From the NCBI GenBank assembly GCA_003141715.1, contig PLNF01000066.1, positions 1-46,285 of the forward strand: a stretch of 46,285 nucleotides of DNA, given 5' to 3'. This document shows positions 1-8,626 of the stretch, in pieces (positions within the stretch are counted from its first letter, which is position 1; the number at the start of each line of letters is the position of its first letter). This stretch comes from Bacteroidales bacterium (GTDB lineage: Bacteria > Bacteroidota > Bacteroidia > Bacteroidales > VadinHA17). The notes beneath the pieces are model-generated. The model was not told the origin of the DNA. It saw nothing but the letters and a program-made list of their open reading frames with translations, and searched no databases. The translations under genes were made by a program, and so were the position numbers.

Positions 1-45
1 TTATAACAAAAATACAAAAAAACTTATTAACAATCTATTAATTAT

Positions 46-3000
46 TTATTTTCGGAATTTTAAATTTTCAAAAAACCTGACTATTCTGCCAAGCAACTCA
101 AAATAGAGAGCGACATAAAGAAATATTGAGCTTAATAGTACAAGAGAAATATTGAATACAAATGTATCGGTCTTCATCCCAAAAATATATTTCGCAGGCG
201 CAAAAAAATGTGTCCGGAAACTAAGGAATCCTTTCTTGTATGGATCAAGATATATGGGATCTATATTTTGCACAAGAGAGTTATTATATACAAGGATTTT
301 TTTCCTTTCGTACTGTTTAGTAACTATCTCTTCAAGTTTATAATTATAATAATCATTCTCAAGTTTCTTCAGTTTTAAATCATTCATATTGTAAAAAATA
401 TCCTTCCTGTCGGTCACCGTATTTGAAATTCTATTAAATGTCAGATAAGTTCTGTCGAGGTATTTTGTCAGCGAATCTGCTACTCCCGGATTAAATTCAT
501 ACGGTGTCAGATCCGAAATATAATTGAATGCAGGAACATGATAAACTGCTGTCATTTTAACCAATTCGTTTTTGAGAAGCTCGAGTTTGGTAAAATTACG
601 GGTTGATTTTCTTATAAGAAGGTCTTCGTTGTTGCCGATATTTTTGGGATTACTTCTGAACTCAAAAAGAGTAGTTACAAGAGCATCATGCAATGCTTTA
701 ATTCTGTAAGTCTTATTGAACTCAGCTTCGCTTTTTTTCTTTTCCAGGTCGTAAAAAGTCTCACCATCCTTCGTAAATTGCGTCTGGCTGTATTTGTTAT
801 CTTTAAACTGAGTGACAATGAGTGCCTCATAGGTCCACCGTGTAGGCATCAATTCAGCAATAATGGGCACCTTCTCAACATTACCTATTTCCCTGTTCAG
901 CTTGTCAAAAGAGAACATAGCTCCGCTTAGCACCATCATTGGTATTATTAAAAGTGGTATAACGATATAGATTGTAATAGCTGAATTAAATGATTCAGAT
1001 ATGTTAAGCCCAAGCATATTGGCACAGAAAGCTGTGGTAAATAATGCGAGCCAGTAATGTAAATACATACCTTTTATACCAAGAATCGGGTTTGCAATCG
1101 ATACAAAAAGAATTGTTTGTATTGATGAAATCAGGATTAGTATTGCGACTTTTGAAAGGAGATAACTGTTGCGGCTTAAATTAAGAAAATGCTCCCTTTT
1201 CAGAATTTTTCTGTCCCTGAAAATCTCTTCAGCACTAATTGTCAGACCCAGAAAAAGGGCAACGATAAGACTCATGAAAATGTAAATCGGGATATTTTCA
1301 TTTTCCGAAAAAATGTAAATACTGGAATCCGGATCAGGGATATACCTGATAATAAAGGAAAGTACAAATCCCAGGATCGGAGCTTCAAGCAGAGTGAGCA
1401 AGACATATTGATTATTAGATATTTTGCTCTTAAGATCCCTGGCAAAATAAATCTGAAATTGTTTTAATCGGCCTGGCCTCTGGAGATTTTTATGCGGAGG
1501 CTCCTTAATTTCAGGCACTTGTATAAAAGGATGTCTGGAATTAAATGTAGTTGCCCATTCATTTGGCCTGACTTTTCGTTTTTCAGTATATTTCCCGAAC
1601 TCATCTACAACTTGTGTCTCAATGATATTAAAGATGGTTTCAGGATTCACATTCCCGCATGATGGGCACTCTCCCTGGTTTGAGTTGATCTGGGCATCGA
1701 GGGTTTTAAAGTAAATCACAGAATCAACCGGATTACCGAAATATGCCATGCAACCTTCCTGATCGAGGATAACCACCTTATCAAACATCTTGAATATCTC
1801 TGAAGAGGGCTGATGTATGACAGTAAATATCAGTTTCCCTTTGAGAGTAAGGTCTCGTAAAAGGTCCATCAGGTTTTCAGAATCTCTTGAAGACAATCCG
1901 GATGTTGGCTCATCAAGAAATAAAACCAAAGGTTCCCTGATAAGTTCCAGTGCTATATTCAACCTTTTTCGCTGCCCACCGCTGATTACTTTATTAAGGG
2001 GAGAACCTACTCTCAATTCTCTCTTTTCAAGTAAACCCAGATTTGACAAAGTGTGATCAACAAGTGCACTTATTTCCTCCTTTGTTTTATCCCTGAAGCA
2101 CTGGCAAGCTGCAAAAAAAAGATTCTCAAATACTGTCAGATCCTCAATAAGCAAATCATCCTGAGGTACATATCCAAAAACACCTTCGAGCTTAATATTA
2201 TCCTTTGCTACATCTAATCCGTTAATTTTAACACTGCCCGAGGATGGCTTCTGGATGCCGCTCATCAGGTTCATTAATGTTGTTTTTCCTGATCCGCTGG
2301 CTCCCATTATTCCGATAAGTTTACCCTCCTCAACTGAAAAGCTGACATTATCTACAGCAGCATGACCCTCCCGGAAACGATAGGAGAGGTTTTCAACTGT
2401 GAATGAAATTTTATGGATAATTATATCTGAAAGAAAACTTGAACTTATATCACTGTAGTAGATGGAATGTCCTTGTTGTGATTTTATTGATCCTCCTTTG
2501 GCAAATGTATAGACCTGGCCTGATCTAATAGGAAGACCATTAAGATATAACTGCTCATTTGATATATACCTGATAAAATAAAGGTCAACACTCGCTACTC
2601 TTAAAATGATTATTCTTGTGTTTTGGTAACCGGTTAGCATTCTTTTGCACAAATCACACTCATCATCTCCCGGTGTGAGAACCAGTATTGCAGAATTATT
2701 CAGATCTTCGGGACTATCATTTTTCACGAATTGCTCAATGGTGTCAAATTCTACGGCAGATATTTTGAATACTTCAGCGACTGTATTTATAATATTCATC
2801 CTCTGAAGAGTAAACTGGCGGTCGATATTTACGAGTTCATAAAGCCGCATCAGAACAACTACTTTTTGTTCCTGGTTAAGAGTACGGTTGATCTTTTTAC
2901 ATATTCCAAGAATCTTTACAGAATCTTTTACTGAGGGAGCAAATGGTTCATTCAACATTGACCTTTGCATAACCGGGCCTGCGTGCTCATCAAAAAGGGC

Positions 3001-3144
3001 AAGATATTCCTGAACGGTTTCCTTTGTAAGTTGTTTATTCAGAAAGCCGGAAACATACTCACGTTCATTTATAAGTATTCCCCTGTCCTGCTTTACTATC
3101 AGGGCAAATAATTCCATTAATGCCTTTAGAATCTCCTCACTCAT
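46..3144 (-). CDS. ABCG-type ABC transporter, ATPase and permease fused, with TerB-like N-terminus
   Basis: This 1032-residue protein carries the ATPase and membrane parts of an ABC transporter in one chain, in the ATPase-first order of the ABCG/White family. Residues 1-150 are helical and acidic and resemble a TerB-like domain. Residues about 150-240 look like a small beta-rich FHA-like segment. The ATPase follows, with Walker A GASGSGKTT at 281-289, signature VISGGQRKR near 386 and Walker B LVLFLDEPT near 406. A Cys-x2-Cys pair (CPSCG) sits after the ATPase. Hydrophobic segments between about 580 and 770 and a last one near 1000-1025 form the ABC2-type membrane domain, with a long soluble insertion between them. 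The substrate cannot be told from the sequence. It stands alone on the minus strand and starts at a clear ATG. Confidence 0.9.
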   Translation of the reverse strand: MSEEILKALMELFALIVKQDRGILINEREYVSGFLNKQLTKETVQEYLALFDEHAGPVMQRSMLNEPFAPSVKDSVKILGICKKINRTLNQEQKVVVLMRLYELVNIDRQFTLQRMNIINTVAEVFKISAVEFDTIEQFVKNDSPEDLNNSAILVLTPGDDECDLCKRMLTGYQNTRIIILRVASVDLYFIRYISNEQLYLNGLPIRSGQVYTFAKGGSIKSQQGHSIYYSDISSSFLSDIIIHKISFTVENLSYRFREGHAAVDNVSFSVEEGKLIGIMGASGSGKTTLMNLMSGIQKPSSGSVKINGLDVAKDNIKLEGVFGYVPQDDLLIEDLTVFENLFFAACQCFRDKTKEEISALVDHTLSNLGLLEKRELRVGSPLNKVISGGQRKRLNIALELIREPLVLFLDEPTSGLSSRDSENLMDLLRDLTLKGKLIFTVIHQPSSEIFKMFDKVVILDQEGCMAYFGNPVDSVIYFKTLDAQINSNQGECPSCGNVNPETIFNIIETQVVDEFGKYTEKRKVRPNEWATTFNSRHPFIQVPEIKEPPHKNLQRPGRLKQFQIYFARDLKSKISNNQYVLLTLLEAPILGFVLSFIIRYIPDPDSSIYIFSENENIPIYIFMSLIVALFLGLTISAEEIFRDRKILKREHFLNLSRNSYLLSKVAILILISSIQTILFVSIANPILGIKGMYLHYWLALFTTAFCANMLGLNISESFNSAITIYIVIPLLIIPMMVLSGAMFSFDKLNREIGNVEKVPIIAELMPTRWTYEALIVTQFKDNKYSQTQFTKDGETFYDLEKKKSEAEFNKTYRIKALHDALVTTLFEFRSNPKNIGNNEDLLIRKSTRNFTKLELLKNELVKMTAVYHVPAFNYISDLTPYEFNPGVADSLTKYLDRTYLTFNRISNTVTDRKDIFYNMNDLKLKKLENDYYNYKLEEIVTKQYERKKILVYNNSLVQNIDPIYLDPYKKGFLSFRTHFFAPAKYIFGMKTDTFVFNISLVLLSSIFLYVALYFELLGRIVRFFENLKFRK

Positions 3145-3747
3145 AAATCAGCCGCGAAATTCAGCGTTTCCAGGTACCGAAGTTAAAAAAACTATTTCTT
3201 TATTGTTAATGGTTTAATAAATTTTATTTCTTGTCATGCCCGGAACAAGCACAGCAACAAATGGATTTCGTCCTGGCGTATGTCAGAAACCAAGTTTTAA
3301 AATTCAAACTAAAATGATAAAGATGAAAATTTTTAAATTCAAATCCAACAAATTAAAGCATGCAACCGGAAAAGAAATTCTAAGTCTTATAGTGGTTCTT
3401 TTTCAGTATTTTTGGTAACTATCTAATATTATAAAGTCATACCTGTCTCTGTAATCCGGTTGAGACATCATATTTTACCATTCAGCGATATATTCTGACT
3501 ACTCTGCATATTATATTTTTTTTTGGCATCGGTCTGCTTTTTCTTTGATCTTAATATTAATATTTATGACTATCAGAAATCATGCATAACAATAATCAAA
3601 TAGCTTGAAAATCAATTTATTTACCCCAGCCCCAAGGGGAGTAAATTGATTTTCTTCGCTCCCTAAGGGGTCGGGGTAAACGAAGAAAATCAATGATATT
3701 ATGTTTATGATTCCTGATAGTCATTTAAAAATTTAACTTAAAAAATT
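3145..3747. other. Intergenic region without a convincing gene
   Basis: This 603-base gap separates the divergent ABC protein and secreted-protein genes. The first 420 bases are AT-rich and show only a 60-codon open frame at 3236-3418 that I do not believe. The right part holds a palindromic repeat element, listed separately. Promoters for both flanking genes must lie here, but I see no clear -33/-7 pair. Confidence 0.6.
3566..3724. repeat. 159-bp nested palindromic element, MITE-like
   Basis: The two ends are inverted copies of ATGACTATCAG followed by near-matching AATCAT. Inside are further inverted pairs: GAAAATCAATTTA facing TAAATTGATTTTC, and TACCCC-AGCCCCAAGGGG facing CCCTAAGGGGTCGGGGTA. 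The whole could fold into a long imperfect hairpin. There is no open reading frame. The CCCCAAGGGG/CCTAAGGGG words resemble those in the repeats near 24.3 and 43.4 kb. Confidence 0.65.
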
Positions 3748-4602
3748 ATGATAATGAAAAAGAAATTGAATTCAGTTTGGACAGGACTAATTTTGGGCCT
3801 GCTTATTATTGTACCCTTCGTTGCAAAAGGTCAAAGTGAAAAGGCAGTAGCGAAAAAATATCTGCGTGAATTGCCGAAAATCGAAATGAGTAAAACATTC
3901 CAGAAATACAGAATGACGGCTCTTTATACAAACAGGGATTTATACGGGAATTTTACCGGGAAAATATTGGTTACCGGGGACTATACCAAAGGATTACCGG
4001 GTGATAGTGCCGCATGGAATAATGTTTCCATCGCGCAATCCGGTGAAGAAGATCAGCCTTTTAAGGGTGAAATAAAACAGGATTATATGGAAAATTTTAA
4101 ATATCTACCTTCCGGTAAAATGGTAGAAGAGGTAGGAGCATTTAAGAATTTTCCATCATCTTTAGAAAGTGTTTATGCAAAGAACCTTGTTTGGGATATG
4201 CTCTCTTTTGAAATATTCGCATGGAACTATTGGGATTCGCTTAAACTCAACAGGACTTATATTGTCCCCGATATAAATGGTCAGTTTGATATAGCTGGTG
4301 TCGGTAAATATTCTCATAAAAAGATTTTCTTGTGCTGGAATGGAATTTCCGAAATCAACGGAGAATTGTGTGCAGTTATAGATTTTGATGCTATAGATAA
4401 TAAAATTGACTTTAATATGAACCAACTTAAAACCAAAGGTACCGAACAATACTGGGGCACTGTACTCGTATCACTTAAGACTAAAAGCATTGAACATGCA
4501 ATTATGTATAGTGGAACTATCCAGGAGATTGAAGTAACTGGAATGAAAGACAAATTTCTTGTCAAGACCATAAGAGAACTTGAAGTTAATAGAATTCAGT
4601 AA
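3748..4602 (+). CDS. Secreted protein of unknown function, first gene of a LytS/LytT unit
   Basis: I do not recognise the family. The 284-residue product begins with a lysine-rich stretch and a hydrophobic segment (GLILGLLIIVPFVAKG) that reads as a Sec signal peptide with cleavage near residue 28. The rest is soluble and rich in beta-strand-forming and aromatic residues, with no metal or catalytic motif I can name. Two ATG codons lie close together (3748 and 3754) and either may be used. It ends only 21 bases before the histidine kinase gene on the same strand, so the three genes are probably co-transcribed. The protein may be a periplasmic partner or an output of that two-component system; this is inferred from position only. 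Confidence 0.75.
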   Translation: MIMKKKLNSVWTGLILGLLIIVPFVAKGQSEKAVAKKYLRELPKIEMSKTFQKYRMTALYTNRDLYGNFTGKILVTGDYTKGLPGDSAAWNNVSIAQSGEEDQPFKGEIKQDYMENFKYLPSGKMVEEVGAFKNFPSSLESVYAKNLVWDMLSFEIFAWNYWDSLKLNRTYIVPDINGQFDIAGVGKYSHKKIFLCWNGISEINGELCAVIDFDAIDNKIDFNMNQLKTKGTEQYWGTVLVSLKTKSIEHAIMYSGTIQEIEVTGMKDKFLVKTIRELEVNRIQ

Positions 4603-4623
4603 GGAACCATTAAATTTGTTGCT

Positions 4624-5670
4624 ATGAAAACACCTGTACTTTATAATGTGCTCAATCTTCGGAAACCTGTTTCGCATATAACTTTTCTTGTTTTTTCATT
4701 TTTATTGACGGCCATTATTGCTCTGACAGGGAAATATGATGGCTCGAAGACGTTCTCTTTTGGAATTTTTATTATGTTATTTGCGCAACTTGAAGTCTTC
4801 GTATATTTGGGGGCCTTGTTATTCGCTGATCTAAACTTTGATAAAAGTCCTGGGGAAATTACCCGGATTGTGTTTTTCAGGTTCTTGATCTTTCTGACCG
4901 GCTGTCTGATTATATCAATGATCATCTTTATCCTGCTGCAATATGCAGGATTCTGGATAAAAGGAGAAGATCTTACTCAAGTGTTTTATAACTTTATTCA
5001 TTTTGGTATCCTCAGCTGGTTTAAATCGACAATTACCGGATTATCTGTCGGAGCAGTAATATTTATTATATTACTATGGCAGTCTTCCTTAAAGAGAGAA
5101 CAGAAGCTAAGAGAAGAAAAGCTGATCTTTCAGAATGAAACATTGAAGACCCAGGTTAATCCTCATTTCCTTTTTAACAGTCTGAACACTCTTTCATCAC
5201 TGGTTGCTAGCCAGCCTGAAGTTGCCGAAGAATTTATTCACAGATTGTCATCAATCTACCGTTATATTCTCGAGAATGGTTCCAAAGACAGAGTGCCGCT
5301 GGGTGTAGAATTATCATTTATCAGAGACTATTTCTATCTGCATAAAATCAGGGATGACGGGAAAATTCAACTCGAAATAGGTGTCGATGAAACAGATGAT
5401 TCTGAAATAATTCCTGTTTCGCTTCAGATACTTATAGAAAACGCCATCAAGCATAATAAAGCAACAAGGGAAAGTCCGCTGAGAATTTTGATTTACATTG
5501 AAAATAAACATGTTGTTGTAAAAAACAATCTGCAGAAAATGGCACTGCAATTAGAATCCACACAAATTGGGCTCAGGAATCTTGCTCAACGTGTAAGTCT
5601 TGTAACAGGGAAAGTACTTATTATTGAAGAGACAACTGTTGAGTTTATTGTTAAAATACCTTTGTTGTAA
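4624..5670 (+). CDS. LytS-type sensor histidine kinase
   Basis: This 348-residue membrane kinase belongs to the His_kinase (PF06580) group. About four transmembrane helices fill residues 15-152 with short loops, so there is no large periplasmic sensor. A short linker leads to the phosphoacceptor motif NPHFLFNSLN with the presumed phosphorylated His at 181. The ATP-binding N box is QILIENAIKHNK. These kinases signal to LytTR-domain regulators, and one follows immediately: the TAA stop of the kinase and the ATG of the regulator share one base (TAATG at 5668-5672), indicating translational coupling. The signal is unknown. The secreted protein encoded just upstream may take part in sensing. Confidence 0.92.
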   Translation: MKTPVLYNVLNLRKPVSHITFLVFSFLLTAIIALTGKYDGSKTFSFGIFIMLFAQLEVFVYLGALLFADLNFDKSPGEITRIVFFRFLIFLTGCLIISMIIFILLQYAGFWIKGEDLTQVFYNFIHFGILSWFKSTITGLSVGAVIFIILLWQSSLKREQKLREEKLIFQNETLKTQVNPHFLFNSLNTLSSLVASQPEVAEEFIHRLSSIYRYILENGSKDRVPLGVELSFIRDYFYLHKIRDDGKIQLEIGVDETDDSEIIPVSLQILIENAIKHNKATRESPLRILIYIENKHVVVKNNLQKMALQLESTQIGLRNLAQRVSLVTGKVLIIEETTVEFIVKIPLL

Positions 5671-6425
5671 TGAATATACTGATAATTGAAAATGAAAAGC
5701 CGGCGGCTGATAAGCTGGTGAGGCTACTAATGAATATTGATAAATCAATAACTATTCTTGATATTATTGAAACTGTCGAAGGAACAATAAACAGACTGCA
5801 GGAGAAACCACAACCGGATCTGATTCTGATGGATATCCAGCTCGATGACGGATTATGTTTCGAAATTTTCGAAACAACCGATGTAGACATCCCGGTTATT
5901 TTTACAACTGCTTACGATGAGTATATGCTCAAAGCTTTCAAGGTGAATAGTATTGATTATCTCCTGAAACCAATCGATGAGGGTTTGCTTAAATCGGCAC
6001 TGGCTAAATTTAAAAAACTTTATGCTGACAATGATCCATTCAAAAAAGACTTTAAGCAACTCCTTTTTGAGTTCAGGAATCAATATAAATCGAGATTTCT
6101 TATTAAAATTGGGGAAAAGTATAAATCAGTTCCAACCGGAGAAATCAGCCATTTTCATATAAACGAACGGAGTGTCTTTCTTAGTGATAATCAAGGTAAA
6201 GACTATGGGGTTGATTATTCTCTCGATCAGCTGCAGACCATGCTCGATCCACACAAATTCTTCAGGATTAACCGTGAATGTATTGTAAATATTGACGCTA
6301 TTGCCCTGATGTATAGTTATTCTTCGAGCAGGTTACAACTTACTTTGAAGGATAGGGAAAAAAGTGATTTGTTCGTTGTAAGCCGTGATAAAGTTGCTGA
6401 ATTCAAGAGATGGATTGATAAGTAG
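5670..6425 (+). CDS. LytTR-family response regulator
   Basis: The 251-residue protein has a receiver domain at about 1-120 with the phosphorylated Asp at 55 (LILMDIQLDD) and the usual acidic residues near the N-terminus (IENEK). A LytTR DNA-binding domain covers about 140-250 and includes the typical FFRINRECIVNI segment. It is the cognate partner of the overlapping LytS-type kinase and would act as a transcription factor. LytTR proteins bind paired direct repeats, but I could not identify its target sites in this window. Length and domain order are normal for the family. Confidence 0.93.
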   Translation: MNILIIENEKPAADKLVRLLMNIDKSITILDIIETVEGTINRLQEKPQPDLILMDIQLDDGLCFEIFETTDVDIPVIFTTAYDEYMLKAFKVNSIDYLLKPIDEGLLKSALAKFKKLYADNDPFKKDFKQLLFEFRNQYKSRFLIKIGEKYKSVPTGEISHFHINERSVFLSDNQGKDYGVDYSLDQLQTMLDPHKFFRINRECIVNIDAIALMYSYSSSRLQLTLKDREKSDLFVVSRDKVAEFKRWIDK

Positions 6426-6439
6426 AATTCTCCTCTCCC

Positions 6440-6582
6440 TTAACTGTCTCCTTTTGTTAATTGTTCATCAGTTTTAACAGGTTTGCCCCGCCACCAGTTA
6501 GCCAGGATAGAGCCGGTTATATTCATTAAAGGTGCGAAAATTGCGGGTGCAAGACCAACAGTAGCAACTTTGCCCATTGGAA
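6440..6582 (-). pseudogene. C-terminal remnant of a membrane protein
   Basis: The minus strand keeps about 45 codons of sense sequence ending in TAA at 6440-6442. It reads as a hydrophobic helix with GLAPAIFAPLMNITGSI and then a charged tail with ANWWRGKPVK and GDS. This looks like the last helix and cytosolic tail of a transporter, but I cannot name the family. In-frame stops lie immediately upstream, so no complete gene exists. It joins directly onto an IS4-type transposase fragment, which suggests that insertion followed by deletion created the scar. Confidence 0.55.
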
Positions 6583-6651
6583 GATGCTCAAGCATAGATC
6601 AATAGTTGTTGAGTCTAATGCATAAACTGCATTTTCAAGATCACAAACAAA
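6564..6651 (-). mobile_element. Fragment of an IS4-type transposase
   Basis: One minus-strand frame reads CDLENAVYALDSTTIDLCLS followed by IFQWAKL. ALDSTTIDLCLS is a highly characteristic stretch around a catalytic Asp of IS4-group transposases common in Bacteroidetes. Only about 28 codons survive and there is no start, stop or terminal inverted repeat. It is the remnant of an old insertion and cannot move. Bases 6652-6752, between this and the next gene, show nothing I recognise. Confidence 0.65.
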
Positions 6652-6752
6652 ATGAAAACAAAGTGGCTAGAAAAAGCAAACAGCCGGGAATAATTATTTT
6701 TTCATTTTTAAGGTAAATGATAATAAGCTATTTTAACCTTTTATATTATATT

Positions 6753-7841
6753 TTATGATATCGGTGTCATCCACTTTTCAATATAATCAATATTATCAGG
6801 AAGTTTATAGCTTTTTTTATGATCAGCAAGATTTTCACCAATGATTTCTATTTTATTCAGATCTGCCACTCCTAATCCTGTTTGGGCGCAATAAGTCAGG
6901 TACCCGACTTTGGCAAAATCGATACCCATCAGTTCTATTCCAACACGGTCGGCAGCGAGCCAATCCTGACTAACAACACAAACGCGGTGATCGATGGGTG
7001 TACCGAGAGTAGGTCCGTTTCCTTCCATTCCTTCATAGCCATCTATAAGTGCAAGATGTGGATGCAATTGCCGGGCCAGAGAATAAAGATTGTAATTTAC
7101 TCCATGAACACCGCCCCCATGCAGAAGTCTTTTATAGCTTACAGTTCCCTTTATTGATTCAACTGCTTTTGGAGAAAATTTTTTATCTTCAGAATACAAG
7201 CTGAAACCTACATCTTTTATCGGTGCACCAAAAACAATATTCTTAAGAGATAAAGTTGCAACAACGGAGGTATGTGTTTTCATCCGCGCTGAGGAAATCA
7301 CATAAGAATCATTACTGTAAATTATCCGCGAAATCTTTACAGGAATGGGGCTTAAAGTTTTCTCATCGAGAACATACAGTGTGTCAAACGGTTCCTTGTC
7401 GAGATCAACTAATTTTACGTTGTATTTGGAAACCAGATTATAATATCCATAATTATCAAATCCCTCCAGAGTTGACCCGCTGGCTGAAGATTCACCTATA
7501 ATAACATTATGCAGCTTGTTGATCGATTTGAGAAATTCCAGTATTCCTTCCAGGGTATCAACATGTGTACAGGCCAGAGGAACATAAATCAGCACATTAT
7601 TAGGTTTAATAACAATCAGACGATTCCCGATTGCATGTTTTATTTGTTTTGAAAACGGCTGAAGAGCACGGAATGCGAGATCAGCCCTGTTGTTACCTGT
7701 GGTAAGTGACACTTGTGCAGGATGGGTCGGGCTACCGGGGGTCAAGAGGGGAGTAATAATCTTTTCGCGACTAAAACATATGACTGCAGCTCCACCTATC
7801 ATTGAGGTCCTGATAAAATCCCTGCGATTATAATTGCTCAT
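6753..7841 (-). CDS. Tat-exported DUF362 domain protein
   Basis: The 362-residue product starts with a twin-arginine signal (NRRDFIRTSMIGGAAV) and so is probably exported folded. The body matches the DUF362 family: GESSASGSTLEGF, RMKTHTSVVATLSLKN and a glycine-rich YEGMEGNGPTLG stretch. DUF362 proteins are often found with iron-sulfur or quinone-linked proteins, but their reaction is not established and no Cys cluster motif is present here. It is the last gene of a minus-strand run with a broken gene, an RspA-like dehydratase and a UxuA-like dehydratase. A role in sugar-acid metabolism is a guess from that context. Confidence 0.85.
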   Translation of the reverse strand: MSNYNRRDFIRTSMIGGAAVICFSREKIITPLLTPGSPTHPAQVSLTTGNNRADLAFRALQPFSKQIKHAIGNRLIVIKPNNVLIYVPLACTHVDTLEGILEFLKSINKLHNVIIGESSASGSTLEGFDNYGYYNLVSKYNVKLVDLDKEPFDTLYVLDEKTLSPIPVKISRIIYSNDSYVISSARMKTHTSVVATLSLKNIVFGAPIKDVGFSLYSEDKKFSPKAVESIKGTVSYKRLLHGGGVHGVNYNLYSLARQLHPHLALIDGYEGMEGNGPTLGTPIDHRVCVVSQDWLAADRVGIELMGIDFAKVGYLTYCAQTGLGVADLNKIEIIGENLADHKKSYKLPDNIDYIEKWMTPIS

Positions 7842-7871
7842 GGTTAAAAATATATTTTAAATTATTTAAAC

Positions 7872-8617
7872 TTATTTTTGGATGTCGAAAGTATAGTAAT
7901 TGTAGGAGATCTTCCAGCTGAACTCCTGACCTGATTTAACTTTTATCTGTATATAAGGCTCAGGACAAACAGTTGTTGAAGAACACCAGAATACTAATTT
8001 TAATAATGGCTGATTGCAGGTAATTCTGACACCTGCCCCTGATTTAATATTTTCAACTTTAAGGTCATAGTCTTTTGGGTTCTTGCTAAATCCCTGTAAT
8101 CCATTACAATAAATCGATTCAGAACTTGCTAAATCTCTCAGAAAAGTCATCTGTTTACCCTGGATCTGAACAATATCACCAAATCCCTTGCCACTTCCTG
8201 TCACATCCACCGGAAACTTAACTACATAACCCGTTCCGGTGGGTTGTTTATCTATTACCAGAAAATTATGATCGTAGACTTCGGTTTCTATTGTTTTCTT
8301 CCCTTTGTTTTTCAGGCTATGGGTAATTGTCATTTCAGACTTATCTTTAGTAAGATGAACAGTTTTAGTGTATTCATATGAATAATCTGCATCTGTCAGT
8401 GTATGAATGAATTGAATCTGCCTTTATATTCAAGGCTGGTTGTGATACCTGACCAATCAAACCTGGTCCCCTGGTAGTAACCTTTACCTGACTCTGGCAG
8501 ATAGAAGTGAGCCCGGATCAACCCATTAGTAATTTCTGCTTCAGGAAATTTTTGGGGTTGAGTAGCACTTATCATCAGACATGATGATATGAAAATAATA
8601 ATATAAATCATCTTCAC
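7872..8617 (-). pseudogene. Secreted aldose-epimerase-fold-like protein, internally deleted and frameshifted
   Basis: Two open pieces in different frames belong to one ancestral gene. The N-terminal piece (about 8396-8611, ATG at 8611 in preference to a GTG at 8617) has a signal peptide and a RAHFYLPESGKGYYQGTRFDWSG stretch split by nothing else, then stops at 8394-8396. The downstream piece continues in another frame, and its sense sequence (LTDADYSYEYTKTVHLTK) extends upstream of its first ATG right up to that stop. From memory of intact relatives (about 300-plus residues), roughly 100-150 residues are missing at the junction near 8395-8402. The function is unknown; the fold is probably a carbohydrate-binding beta-sandwich. 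It is directly downstream of the RspA-like gene. Confidence 0.75.
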
Positions 8618-8626
8618 TTGAAAATG

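Noticed and set aside
3236-3418. A 60-codon open frame after the divergent ABC gene
   Set aside because: The sequence shows no domain or signal, its composition is that of AT-rich spacer, and no start context or promoter supports it.
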